A stretch of DNA of 64,000 nucleotides from Methylocystis rosea (GCF_003855495.1 NZ_CP034086.1:3199501-3263500), one strand, 5' to 3'; counted from the first letter of the stretch, positions 45,914-54,843 are shown. The notes: generated by a model from the letters alone, not told the origin. Translations and numbers: made by a program.

Positions 45914-46783
45914 TTAGTGGAGCGTTACTCTCGTCCGCGATGGTCTCCGTCCCCCCGCCGGCGACTCAGCGATCGCCCTGACCACCGCCTCGGCGATGGC
46001 GCGGCCGCGTTCGTCGGTTCCGGTCCAGTTCGAGGCGCGTCCGCGCGGATCGATTTCCACGAGCTTGACGCCCCGCGCCCCATGGACTCCGTCACGCGCG
46101 ATCCCGCGCAGGAAGCCGTCCATCGGCGCCTGGATGGGAAGGCCGTCGAGTCGGCCGAGCAGATAATCCCTGAAAACCCGAGCGCCGATGTCGAGCGGCG
46201 TCCGCCAGACGCCGTCGCGCGCCGCGTAGACGAAACGCTCCTTGCCGACGCCGCCGAGCACGCGCGCGACGCCGTCTGAAGGCAGCGTGGCGCCGTTTTC
46301 GAGCAGTTCGCCCGTGTGCGCCGGATGAGTCTCGATCGCCACGTCGCAGTTCCAGCCCGCCGTGAAGTTTGGACCCAGCCCGATCACGAGACCTGCGATC
46401 CCGCGCAGATCCGGCGTGACGCGGTGCTTTTGCATGCGCGCGTCGATGAGAACGTCGGGCGCGCGCAGGGGGATGAGATCCGTCAAGGGCAGAGGCGAAA
46501 CGGCGACATGTCCCGGCCGGGACAAGACGTCGACCACATCCAGAGTCGTTTGCGTCAGATCGGCGACCACGCCGTCGACTTCGGCGCGATCTCCATAAAG
46601 CGCGTCGTGGAAGGCCATGCCCCGTCGGATGACCGGCGGGTATGCGTCATGGCTGAGAACCACGCGGCGCCGCTCCCATGTCAATCGCGCCGCGACCGCG
46701 GAGGCGATCTCATTCGTGCCGAGGATGATGACGAAATGCTCACTGCAGTCGGAGAGGAATTCTTTTGCTGAAAAGCCTGGCAT
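45914..46783 (-). CDS. XdhC/YqeB (EF2563)-like molybdenum-enzyme maturation protein
   Basis: A 289-residue protein with an N-terminal Rossmann-like start (HFVIILGTNEIASAVAARL), PDVLIDARMQK, VIGLGPNFTAGWNCDVAIET, and a C-terminal half with DGVWRTPLDIG and APMDGFLRGIARDGV. The pattern is that of EF2563/YqeB proteins linked to molybdenum hydroxylase maturation. The start ATG at 46783 has GGAGG upstream, but both are locked inside a long stem-loop (46764-46812). It shares an apparent ModE-controlled upstream region with the TonB operon. Confidence 0.8.
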   Translation of the reverse strand: MPGFSAKEFLSDCSEHFVIILGTNEIASAVAARLTWERRRVVLSHDAYPPVIRRGMAFHDALYGDRAEVDGVVADLTQTTLDVVDVLSRPGHVAVSPLPLTDLIPLRAPDVLIDARMQKHRVTPDLRGIAGLVIGLGPNFTAGWNCDVAIETHPAHTGELLENGATLPSDGVARVLGGVGKERFVYAARDGVWRTPLDIGARVFRDYLLGRLDGLPIQAPMDGFLRGIARDGVHGARGVKLVEIDPRGRASNWTGTDERGRAIAEAVVRAIAESPAGGRRPSRTRVTLH

Positions 46784-46812
46784 GGGGCGCCCTCCGGCGC
46801 CTTTTCAGCAAA
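46764..46812 (-). promoter_or_regulatory. stem-loop enclosing the ribosome site and start codon
   Basis: TTTGCTGAAAAG (46801-46812 read on the reverse strand) pairs perfectly with CTTTTCAGCAAA at codons 4-7, a 12-bp stem. The 25-base loop holds GCGCC-GGAG-GGCGC, itself a small hairpin with the Shine-Dalgarno in its loop, and the ATG. The structure should hinder translation unless opened by a protein, a small RNA or heat. Confidence 0.65.
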
Positions 46813-46985
46813 TGACGCGCCAAGTCGCACGCCTTTGTTTTGCAGGGAATTCGGCGCCGGCCAGGCGGCGGAGAATCCTCGTTTCGCGCATTTTGTATTG
46901 AAGCCGACAATACGAACAAACAGCAAACGGCGCTAAAATTTGTCCGTTCATCATGTTGAAATATATAACTATTTTTGATGAACAA

Positions 46986-47010
46986 CGCTATGTCATCTGA
47001 AAACATATCA
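46986..47010. promoter_or_regulatory. candidate ModE operator, reverse-strand side
   Basis: CGC-TATGT-N9-ACATA-TCA, the inverted repeat halves at 46989-46993 and 47003-47007. It lies about 205 bases upstream of the XdhC-like start and could make that operon, and modE with it, autoregulated. Same half-sites and spacing as the box at 47104. Confidence 0.6.
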
Positions 47011-47072
47011 ATATCGATCTTTCCATACAGTTTTGCACATGTACTGATCATAAGCTGCTTAAAGTTCTAACA

Positions 47073-47101
47073 TTGACTTTTGTACCGCTCGTTTGTAGTC
47101 A
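47073..47101 (+). promoter_or_regulatory. candidate sigma-70 promoter of the TonB operon
   Basis: TTGACT at 47073 and TAGTCA at 47096 with a 17-base spacer; the -35 is good, the -10 poor. The ModE-like box starts three bases later, where a bound repressor would cover the transcription start. The region is much more AT-rich than the genes around it. Confidence 0.45.
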
Positions 47102-47103
47102 AG

Positions 47104-47128
47104 CACTATGTAAGCTAACTACATAACG
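47104..47128. promoter_or_regulatory. candidate ModE operator, TonB operon side
   Basis: CAC-TATGT-N9-ACATA-ACG, with halves at 47107-47111 and 47121-47125. The right half TACATAACG matches the E. coli ModE box as I recall it. It lies only 12 bases before the ATG of the binding-protein gene. Confidence 0.68.
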
Positions 47129-47140
47129 GTTATCGATCAC

Positions 47141-48442
47141 ATGATCCGCGCTGTCGCCGTCGCTGCATTCGCAAGCTTTTTCAGCATTCTATGCACTCCG
47201 CCGTCTGGCGCGTCGGCCAATGAGACGATCACCGTCGTCACGAGCTTTCCTGAAGAACTGACGACCCGTTACGAGCGGGAGTTCGAGCGCGGCCACCCGC
47301 AAATCCACGTTCGATTCGTCTGGAAGCAGTCCCGCGACGCGCTTGTCGAACTCGCCAAGCCCGAACAGGGCGGTGCGGATGTCTATTGGGCGCCGTCGCC
47401 GGCGAATTTCGCGCTGCTGCGCGACCGTGGCGCGTTTCGCAAGATAACGGTCGACCGCGCTGCGCTTCCCGGCCGGCTGGGCGCGCAGCAATTGTCCGAT
47501 CCCGCTGGCCTCTACGAAGCCTATGATGTCGCCGGCTATGGGTTCGTCGCGAATCCAAGCGCGCTGGCGGCGGCCGGCCTTTCCGCGCCGCGACGCTGGC
47601 GCGACCTCGCGTCGCCAGAATATGCGCGCCAGCTCGCCATGCCGATCGCCTCAAAGGTCGGCTTTTCGCCTGCGCTCTATGACATCGTTCTGCAGAGCGA
47701 AGGTTGGGACGCAGGTTGGCGACTTCTTAGCGAGATGGCCGGCGAGGCGACGCTGCTCGATTCCGGAGTCGCGCCGACGGCCGCTGTGCGAGAAGGCAAA
47801 GCGGCGCTCGCGCTGACGATCGATTTCTTTGCAGAGATCGCCAGAGCCAATGGCGCGGCGGTCGAGATGATCTATCCCGAGCGCACCGCGTTTCTGCCCG
47901 CCCATGTCGCGATGACCACCGGCTCCGAGCATGTCGCCGCCGCGCAGGCGTTCATCGACTTCCTGCTGTCGACGGACGGCCAGCGACTGATGATGGAGCG
48001 CGACAGCCGCCGGCATCCGGCGCGGCCCGACGCCTATCAAAGCGCGCCGCAGGGCTTTGCCGATCCCTTTGCGCTGCCCGACTCGACCCTCCTTGTTTAT
48101 GATTCTGAGATCGGCGGCCGCCGGCCGCCGCTGATCACGCTGCTCTTCGATCTCGCGATCGTCGAAGGCCATGCCGAGAGCGCCGAACTGTGGCGCAAGA
48201 TTCACGACGCCGAGAAAAAATTCGCCGGCAATGCGAAAGCCATGGCGGCGCTGGGCGAAGCGAAGAGACTCGCCGGCTTCATTCCGGTTTCCGAAAGCGA
48301 CGCGGGCACAAGAACCTTCCTCGAGCGCTTCGCGCGTCGCGACGCCATCGATCCGCAGCACCTCGCACAATGGCGCGAGGAGATCGGCGCGGCGCGGCGA
48401 CAGGCGCGTGACCTCGTCAAAAGCCTGGAGCCGGCGCCATGA
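47141..48442 (+). CDS. periplasmic solute-binding protein, orphan
   Basis: A 433-residue protein with a signal peptide (cleavage near GASA-NE) and a type-2 periplasmic binding fold of the Fe/thiamine/oxyanion kind: TITVVTSFPEELTTRYE, ADVYWAPSPANFALL, and AFIDFLLSTDGQRLM near residue 270. About 120 extra helical residues follow the binding fold. No ABC permease or ATPase is present in the operon. There is no clear ribosome site and an in-frame TAA lies 30 bases upstream, so the ATG at 47141 is the only start; the mRNA may be nearly leaderless. Its stop overlaps the next gene (ATGA). Confidence 0.85.
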   Translation: MIRAVAVAAFASFFSILCTPPSGASANETITVVTSFPEELTTRYEREFERGHPQIHVRFVWKQSRDALVELAKPEQGGADVYWAPSPANFALLRDRGAFRKITVDRAALPGRLGAQQLSDPAGLYEAYDVAGYGFVANPSALAAAGLSAPRRWRDLASPEYARQLAMPIASKVGFSPALYDIVLQSEGWDAGWRLLSEMAGEATLLDSGVAPTAAVREGKAALALTIDFFAEIARANGAAVEMIYPERTAFLPAHVAMTTGSEHVAAAQAFIDFLLSTDGQRLMMERDSRRHPARPDAYQSAPQGFADPFALPDSTLLVYDSEIGGRRPPLITLLFDLAIVEGHAESAELWRKIHDAEKKFAGNAKAMAALGEAKRLAGFIPVSESDAGTRTFLERFARRDAIDPQHLAQWREEIGAARRQARDLVKSLEPAP

Positions 48443-49737
48443 AACGCTTCGGACTCCTCCTATGCGCCGCGATGCTTGCGGGCGCAGCGCGCTACGAGAC
48501 GAGCGGCCCCGATACCGAAGCCTTCATCCAGCCGATTGAAGGATTGGACGGCGAACATGCCGCAAGCTTTCGCAAGGGCAGCGGCATCTTCCGCCAGGCC
48601 TGGGTCATCGGACCGTCGCAGGATCATCCCGACTTCGTCGGTCTTGGTCCGTTCTACAACCGGCTTTCCTGCATCGCCTGCCACGTCAAGAATGGTCGGG
48701 GCGCCGCGCCAGACAGCGAAAATGGCGTCGCGCGCACGATGGCGGCGAGGCTGAGCGTCGAGGGAAAGGACGCGCATGGCGGACCGCGCGTTCATCCTGA
48801 ATACGGCGCTCAGCTCAATCCCGAAGGCGTTCCCGGCGTTGCTGGCGAAGGCCAGGCGGTCGTCGAATACGCCGATTTCGATGTGGCGCTCTCTGATGGC
48901 GCGACAGTAAGGCTTCGTCGGCCGACGCTCTCCTTCCGCAATCTCGCTTACGGTTCGCTCGGGCCCGAGACGAAGACGTCGCTGCGCAATGCGCCGCCGG
49001 TCTTCGGCCTGGGTTTGCTGGAGTCGGTGGCCGACGCCGAAATTCTCGCCGGCGCGGGCAGACCGAATTTCGTCTTCAGCGTTGAGACCGGGCAGAGAAC
49101 GCTCGGCCGCTTCGGACTCAAAGCCAATCAGCCCAATCTCAAGCAGCAGATCGCCAACGCCTTCGTCGAAGACATCGGCATAACCTCGTCGCTGTTTCCT
49201 GTCGAGAGCTGCGCGCCGACTCGCAGCGAATGCTATCGCGGCGCTTCGACGCCGGAATTGACCGAAGCCCAACTCGACGCCGTCGTCAATTACATCCGCG
49301 CGCTTGCGCCGCCAGCCAGGCGCAATCTCGACGACCCGCGCGTCAAGGACGGCGAAGTTCTGTTCCATGACATCGGCTGTTCGAACTGCCATCGCGATGC
49401 GCTGCATGTCGCGGACTTCTCGCTGCAGCCCGCGCTCAACGGCGTCGAGATCCATCCCTACACCGACCTTCTGCTGCACGACATGGGCGACGGGCTCGCC
49501 GACGGCCGCGAAGATTTCGAGGCTGGTCCAAGGGACTGGCGAACGCCGCCGCTGTGGGGATTGGGCCTCGCGGGCAAAGGCGGAGACGGCGCCGATTTTC
49601 TGCACGACGGCAGGGCGCGCACGCTCGTCGAGGCGATCCTCTGGCACGGCGGCGAAGCGCAGTCGTCCGCCGACGCCTTCCGCAATCTTCCCGAACCCCA
49701 GCGCGACGCGCTGCTCGCTTTCCTCAACTCTCTCTGA
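48439..49737 (+). CDS. di-heme c-type cytochrome (DUF1111 thiol oxidoreductase-like)
   Basis: A 432-residue exported protein with a short signal sequence and two heme-binding motifs, CIACH near residue 79 and CSNCH near 315. HDMGDGLADG, WRTPPLWGLG and FLHDGRARTLVEAILWHGGEA are the conserved end of the DUF1111/di-heme peroxidase-like family, often beside metal uptake genes. It may oxidise or release metal or ligand in the periplasm. Overlaps the binding-protein stop by four bases. Confidence 0.88.
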   Translation: MKRFGLLLCAAMLAGAARYETSGPDTEAFIQPIEGLDGEHAASFRKGSGIFRQAWVIGPSQDHPDFVGLGPFYNRLSCIACHVKNGRGAAPDSENGVARTMAARLSVEGKDAHGGPRVHPEYGAQLNPEGVPGVAGEGQAVVEYADFDVALSDGATVRLRRPTLSFRNLAYGSLGPETKTSLRNAPPVFGLGLLESVADAEILAGAGRPNFVFSVETGQRTLGRFGLKANQPNLKQQIANAFVEDIGITSSLFPVESCAPTRSECYRGASTPELTEAQLDAVVNYIRALAPPARRNLDDPRVKDGEVLFHDIGCSNCHRDALHVADFSLQPALNGVEIHPYTDLLLHDMGDGLADGREDFEAGPRDWRTPPLWGLGLAGKGGDGADFLHDGRARTLVEAILWHGGEAQSSADAFRNLPEPQRDALLAFLNSL

Positions 49738-49754
49738 TCTCCATGGGGGCAATG

Positions 49755-51962
49755 ATGACCAGGCTGCTGACGACAACGGCGATTTCAGGCGGCGTTCTTC
49801 TCTCGCTATCAGCGCCAATGAGCGCGCAGACGCCGCTGCCGCCGATCGAGGTGAACGCGCCCAAAGCCTTCGAACTCGGCCAGATCAAAGTCGGCGCACG
49901 CCGGCTCGGAGTCCCGACGCGCGCTGCAGAGCCCGGCGACGGCGCAGGCGAACCCCGCTCGGCGCAAGCGGTTCCATCGGAAAAGATCGACAATGGTCCG
50001 ACGCCCAGTCAGCACACCGACGCCTTCGGCGGCTACACCATCACCAACAGACAGATGGAGACCTTTGCGCGGCCAACGCTCGACAGCGCGGTCAATATCG
50101 CGCCGGGCGTCAACAGTCAGATCTCCGGCAATTCACGCAATGAGCAAAATATTTATGTGCGCGGGTTCGATCGCTGGCAGGTGCCGCTCACCGTCGACGG
50201 CGTTCGCGTTTATCTGCCGGTCGACAACAGACTCGATTTCGCGCGCTTTCTCACCGCCGACATCGCCGAAGTGCAAATCGCCAAGGGCTATGTCTCGGTG
50301 CTCGACGGTCCGGGCGGCATGGGCGGCCAGATCAATCTGGTGACGCGCAGACCCACCCGAGAGATTGAAGCCGAATGGCGCACGCGATTCGACTTTGGTC
50401 GAGACGGCACATTCCTTGGACCAATGACCTACGGCTTCGTCGGCACGAAAAAGGACATGTATTACGCGCAGCTCAGCGGCACTTTTCAGAACTACGACGG
50501 CTGGATGCTGCCCGCGAGCTATCGCTCGACGCTCGCTCAGGGACCGGGCATGCGCAGTCAATCCTATACGCAAGACTACAATATCAACGCGCGCGTGGGC
50601 GTGACGCCCAACGCGACCGACGAATATTCCCTAAGCTTCAGCCGCCAAGAGGGACAAAAGGGCGCACCGCTTCATACGACCGATCCCATCGCCACGCAGC
50701 GCTTCTGGCGATGGCCGTATTGGCGAGTCCAAAACCTCTATTTCCTGTCGAGAACTCAGCTCAATGAAGCCGCCTATGTGAAGACGCGCGGCTATTGGAG
50801 CAAATTCGACAATTCGCTGGTCTCCTATGACGATCCTTCCTTCATCAATCAGTCGCTGCCTCGATCCTTCAACAGCGCCTATGCGGATTATGCGCTCGGC
50901 GCAGAGGTTGAGGCGGGCGCGCAGATCGGCGACATCGACACGCTGAAAGCGCTGTTCTTCTATCGCCTCGACAATCATTCCGAGTGGCAGGAGAATTTCG
51001 GGCAGAATTTTCGCGGCACGCGTTCGGGCTGCGTGTCCAGCGTGCCGTGCTTCACTCAGCCGCTGATCTCCAGCATAGAAGATACCTATTCAGCGGCCGT
51101 GGAGAACACATTCTATCCGAGGCAGGACATCGATATCGTTGCCGGCTTCAGCTATGATTGGCGGCATCTGCGCCAGGCGCAAGGCTTTGCAGTTCCGCAG
51201 GGCGTCATTGACTATCGGCCCATCGACGTGCAGGCGCCGAACTATCAGGGCGCGGCGATCTGGCGCTATAACGACACCGACCGCATTTATTTCAACGGCT
51301 CGAGCCGAACCCGCTATCCGACGCTTTTCGAGCGTTTCAGCACGCGCTTTGGCGGCGCGACGTCCAATCCCACGCTCATGCCCGAACGCGCTGCCAATTT
51401 CGATCTCGGCTGGTCGAGTCTTATTGCGCCGGGAATGCGGGTGTCGGTCGACGTCTTCTACAGCCTTGTCGACAAACTCATCCAAAGCGTGCCTGCGCCG
51501 CAGTTCGGCGCCAATGTCACACAGTCGCAGAATGTCGGCGGCGGGAGGTTCTGGGGCGCTGAAATCTCGGCCGACTATTTCGTACGCGAGGATTTCTCGC
51601 TCGGCGGCAATGTCACCTTCATTCGGCGCCGGGTCTATTCGCCGTCGATCCTCAATTTTCAGCCGACGGGCGTGCCCGACTTCAAAATGTTTCTTTACGC
51701 CGGATACCGCCCCATTCCCCAGCTGACCTTGACGCCAAGCCTGGAAATCGCGGACGCTCGCTGGACGACCATTACAAACGGCAATTGGTATTATCGGACC
51801 GGCGCTTATTGTCTGACGAACTTCAACGCCGATTATACGCCGGGCGACAACATCAAATTCTCGGCGGGCGTGCGCAACGCGTTCGATGACTACTATGTGC
51901 TCGCCGATGGCTATCCCTCTCCGGGCCGCACCTTCTATCTCGCGTCGAAAGTGAACTTTTGA
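49755..51962 (+). CDS. TonB-dependent outer-membrane receptor
   Basis: A 735-residue receptor. Signal peptide to about residue 26, a 110-residue N-terminal extension, then plug (TITNRQMETFARPTLDSAVN, NIYVRGFDRWQVPLTVDG, VLDGPGGMGGQINLVTRRP) and a 22-strand-type barrel rich in aromatic residues ending FYLASKVNF with the terminal Phe needed for barrel assembly. GGGGG precedes ATGATG; the frame opens far upstream inside the cytochrome gene. Third gene of the apparently ModE-controlled operon; substrate may be molybdate/tungstate or a chelate, by inference only. Confidence 0.88.
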   Translation: MTRLLTTTAISGGVLLSLSAPMSAQTPLPPIEVNAPKAFELGQIKVGARRLGVPTRAAEPGDGAGEPRSAQAVPSEKIDNGPTPSQHTDAFGGYTITNRQMETFARPTLDSAVNIAPGVNSQISGNSRNEQNIYVRGFDRWQVPLTVDGVRVYLPVDNRLDFARFLTADIAEVQIAKGYVSVLDGPGGMGGQINLVTRRPTREIEAEWRTRFDFGRDGTFLGPMTYGFVGTKKDMYYAQLSGTFQNYDGWMLPASYRSTLAQGPGMRSQSYTQDYNINARVGVTPNATDEYSLSFSRQEGQKGAPLHTTDPIATQRFWRWPYWRVQNLYFLSRTQLNEAAYVKTRGYWSKFDNSLVSYDDPSFINQSLPRSFNSAYADYALGAEVEAGAQIGDIDTLKALFFYRLDNHSEWQENFGQNFRGTRSGCVSSVPCFTQPLISSIEDTYSAAVENTFYPRQDIDIVAGFSYDWRHLRQAQGFAVPQGVIDYRPIDVQAPNYQGAAIWRYNDTDRIYFNGSSRTRYPTLFERFSTRFGGATSNPTLMPERAANFDLGWSSLIAPGMRVSVDVFYSLVDKLIQSVPAPQFGANVTQSQNVGGGRFWGAEISADYFVREDFSLGGNVTFIRRRVYSPSILNFQPTGVPDFKMFLYAGYRPIPQLTLTPSLEIADARWTTITNGNWYYRTGAYCLTNFNADYTPGDNIKFSAGVRNAFDDYYVLADGYPSPGRTFYLASKVNF

Positions 51963-52024
51963 ACGCGCGTGCGACTGTGACTCACCACGAAACCCGCTGC
52001 GCTCGCGCGGCGCAGCGGGATCGT

Positions 52025-52960
52025 CTATTTCAACTTCGCGTCCCATGTCGGCGAATCCGGCGCGCGAAAATCAAAGTCCCACGCGAATCGCCGGATGAGA
52101 TTGTAGCCGATTAGGAAAGAAACATCGCGGCCAAGCGCGGCGCGCAAGGCGCCGAAGTCATAGGAGATCGCATAGAGGTCGCGCAGGACGCGACCTTCGC
52201 CCAGGTCAAGCGACTTGATCTTGTAGACTTGCAAGGAAATGCGTTTTCCGCCGACGCCGCTTGCGCGGGCTTTGGCCTTCACCGCCGTGAACAGCCCCTT
52301 GTGCTTGCGTATGAACTGCTGATCGACGGCCGAGACTTCCGCGCCCGTGTCGAACAGGCCGACCGCCGCCGTGGCGCCCGTGTCGAACAGGCCGACCGCC
52401 GCCGTGGCGCCCAGGCGCAGGTCGACGCCGACAAGACGCCCATCGGGTCCCAGCCGCCGAAACGGCTTCGGGCGGCCGCTCGCCGTCGCGTCGCCGAAAA
52501 AGACGAGTTCGCGGCGATCGATATCGAGGCTGAATCGTGCGCCTTTGAAAAAATCGAGCCCCAAAAGGTCGTCAGCATCGCCAGGCGGACATCGCGTGAG
52601 TTGATATTTCGCTCGCGCGATGTTGTTTCCTTGATCGGCGACGAGTTCGACATTCTGCGCTTCAACGTCGTCACAGCGCATTGTCGCGCCTGAGGCTCCC
52701 GTGGAGAGGCTTGCGCCGAGCACCGGCAGGTCCTTGTTCCAGGGCGCCAGCCTGATGCGCGTGCTCGACGCCCCCGTGTCAAGCCGCATGTTTCCCATGA
52801 CATTGCCGATGCGGACCGGCAGGTAGATGCGCCCGCCGGAATATTGATCTTCGCTCAAGGTCAGCGGAATGACGGAACGGCTTCTCTCGGCGCCGACGGC
52901 GGCGACCGAAAACAACAGCGCTGCAAAGAGCACGAACGCCGTCGCTCGAAAAAATTTCAT
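52025..52960 (-). CDS. exported retropepsin-like aspartyl protease
   Basis: A 311-residue protein with a signal peptide (MKFFRATAFVLFAALLFSVAA) and two aspartyl-protease halves. The first has MRLDTGASST; the second has GLFDTGATAAVGLFDTGAEVSAVD. The second active-site loop is duplicated by a 33-bp tandem repeat (52343-52375 and 52376-52408), so it has two adjacent DTGA motifs. The start at 52960 follows GGAAG; upstream frame is spurious. Convergent with the TonB receptor. Confidence 0.82.
   Translation of the reverse strand: MKFFRATAFVLFAALLFSVAAVGAERSRSVIPLTLSEDQYSGGRIYLPVRIGNVMGNMRLDTGASSTRIRLAPWNKDLPVLGASLSTGASGATMRCDDVEAQNVELVADQGNNIARAKYQLTRCPPGDADDLLGLDFFKGARFSLDIDRRELVFFGDATASGRPKPFRRLGPDGRLVGVDLRLGATAAVGLFDTGATAAVGLFDTGAEVSAVDQQFIRKHKGLFTAVKAKARASGVGGKRISLQVYKIKSLDLGEGRVLRDLYAISYDFGALRAALGRDVSFLIGYNLIRRFAWDFDFRAPDSPTWDAKLK
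52343..52408 (-). repeat. 33-bp exact tandem duplication in the protease active-site loop
   Basis: Two identical 33-base units encode LFDTGATAAVG twice. The reading frame is kept. Exact identity suggests a recent slip or an assembly artefact. Confidence 0.9.
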
Positions 52961-53260
52961 GAACTGCTTCCTGCCGCCGAACACGCCTTCAGCCGCTAAG
53001 AAACGCGTCTTGAGCTTCCCGCGCAAGTTCCGCGCCTTTTCCCTTGTAGCGAGGCGAGTAATGGAGGGGCACGAGCCGCTTCGCGAATTCAAAGGTCGTC
53101 GAGGGCAAGAGGCGCTACGGTCCGGAATGCGGCCAATTCCATTCTGCCGCCTGGACCGCATAAGGGGTAAGCAACCGTTCGCGAATGCCACGTCCTGCTT
53201 GCCGCTGTGAGCCGACGTCTGTTGGCTTGGCGGAGGTCGATGCGAAACACTTGATATGCA

Positions 53261-53317
53261 TGGTACCGCCACCCCGGCTCGAACGGGGGACCCCCAGATC
53301 CCCAATCCGATTCGTCA
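53261..53317 (-). tRNA. tRNA 3'-half remnant, probable attachment site
   Basis: On the reverse strand the T arm is perfect (CCCCG-TTCGAGC-CGGGG), followed by acceptor strand TGGCGGT, A and CCA at 53261. Upstream, an anticodon loop TTGGGGA with a wobbly stem can be drawn, but no D arm or matching ACCGCCA acceptor strand exists. It is therefore a partial gene, as left by integrase-mediated insertion, not a functional tRNA. The integrase gene begins about 150 bases away. Confidence 0.65.
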
Positions 53318-53464
53318 CATTTTCTCAAATTTTATGAAATGATATAATGCATTGATATAAAGTCAAAAACTAAATATTTTTGTTTTCTCTTGATTTCCAT
53401 TCAGAGCCGTCATTTTCTCAATTCTGCTTACCGAGTGCTTACCGGAAATCGAGAGAAATCATCC

Positions 53465-54754
53465 ATGCCCAGCGGCAGAATCACCAAGCGCGCCGTCGAC
53501 GCCTTAACATGCGATCGAGGCGCAGATCGCTGCTTCTTTTGGGATGACGCGCTTGCCGGATTTGGCGTCACGGCCTTCCCCAGCGGCCGAAAAATCTACA
53601 TCGCGCAGTTTCGCAAGGACGGGCGCTCACGCCGAATCAGCATCGGGGAGCACGGGCGGTTGACCCCGGACGAAGCGCGCTCGCAGGCGAAGATCATACT
53701 CGGCGCCGTCGAGACGGGCGCGGACCCGATTGCTGACCGCAGGACCGCTCGGGCCGTAAGGACCTTCAGGGAAGTCGCCAATGATTGGATGAGCCAGCAC
53801 GTGACGCCGAAGCGCAAGCCGCGAACGGCGTCGGAGTATCAGCGCATCCTGAATTCACATGTTTTTCCGGCGATAGGATCGAAGCGGATCTGCGAATTGC
53901 GTAGGGCTGATCTCACGCGCCTCCATGCGAGGATGGCCGCGACCCCGCGGGCGGCAAACCATATGCTTGCGACGATCTCGGCGATTTGGAACTGGGCGGC
54001 GCGCCGCGAAGAAGTTGTGTTCGCCGCCAACCCTGTGAGAGGGATCGAGCGCTATGCCGAGAAACGGCGGGAACGCTTTCTGACGAGCGCAGAGTTGGCG
54101 CGTCTCGGCGATGCGCTGCGAGACGCCGAATCGATCGGCCTTCCATGGGCGGTCGATGAAAACGGACCTCACGCAAAGCATCTCGCGAAGCCTGACAAAC
54201 GCCGGGTGAAGCTCGATCCTTTCGCCATCGCGGCGATTCGCCTCTTACTTCTCACTGGCGCTCGCCTGCGCGAGATTCTCAACGCCAGATGGTCAGAGGT
54301 CGATTTGGAACGCGGCGTTATCTTCCTTTCCGACTCCAAGACTGGCAGGAAGCCGATCTATTTGTCGGCGGCGGCGCAGGCGGTGCTCGCCGACCTGCCG
54401 CGCATAGAAGACTGTCCGCATATCATCGCTGGCGCAAAAGAAGGCGCTCCTCGATCAGATCTGAAAAAGCCTTGGGCGGCGGTCACGCGCGCCTCCGGCC
54501 TCGAGGGACTCCGTCTTCACGATCTTCGCCACAGCTTTGCGTCGTTTGGCGCGGGCGCCTCGCTCGGGCTTCCGATTATTGGCAAGCTCCTCGGTCACTC
54601 CCAAGCCGCGACCACCGCGCGCTATGCGCACCTGGACGTCGATCCGCTGCGGCGCGCCGTCGATACGATCGGGGCGACGATCTCCGCGGCAATGGACGGC
54701 GCGGAGCGCCGCGCCGCACAGCCGACACGGGAAACGCGCGGCGACCGCGCGTGA
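53465..54754 (+). CDS. int: tyrosine-type site-specific integrase (DUF4102 arm)
   Basis: A 429-residue integrase: N-terminal DUF4102-type DNA-binding arm (FWDDALAGFGVTAFPSGRKIY), a core-binding SAM-like domain, and the catalytic domain with Arg in LTGARLREIL, the HxxR box LHDLRHSFAS, and the Tyr nucleophile in TTARYAHLD. All catalytic residues are present. GAGAGA precedes the ATG at 53465; 25 codons of open frame lie upstream in AT-rich sequence. It marks the left part of an integrated element next to a tRNA remnant. Confidence 0.92.
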   Translation: MPSGRITKRAVDALTCDRGADRCFFWDDALAGFGVTAFPSGRKIYIAQFRKDGRSRRISIGEHGRLTPDEARSQAKIILGAVETGADPIADRRTARAVRTFREVANDWMSQHVTPKRKPRTASEYQRILNSHVFPAIGSKRICELRRADLTRLHARMAATPRAANHMLATISAIWNWAARREEVVFAANPVRGIERYAEKRRERFLTSAELARLGDALRDAESIGLPWAVDENGPHAKHLAKPDKRRVKLDPFAIAAIRLLLLTGARLREILNARWSEVDLERGVIFLSDSKTGRKPIYLSAAAQAVLADLPRIEDCPHIIAGAKEGAPRSDLKKPWAAVTRASGLEGLRLHDLRHSFASFGAGASLGLPIIGKLLGHSQAATTARYAHLDVDPLRRAVDTIGATISAAMDGAERRAAQPTRETRGDRA

Positions 54755-54843
54755 GAGTTGCGAAGGGATAGGCCAAACGGCCGAAAAGCCGAGAATGCAT
54801 CGCTCGGTTTCCTGCCGCCCGTTCGATGCGCTCGGATGCGCAC

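Noticed and set aside
47141..51962. Methanobactin or lanthanide (lut) uptake operon
   Set aside because: There is no MbnA-like precursor, MbnB/MbnC, MbnP or lut ABC transporter gene. The cytochrome is of DUF1111 type, and the operators point to ModE.
53261..53317. A functional tRNA gene
   Set aside because: The T arm and CCA are good, but there is no D arm and no 5' acceptor strand complementary to TGGCGGT.
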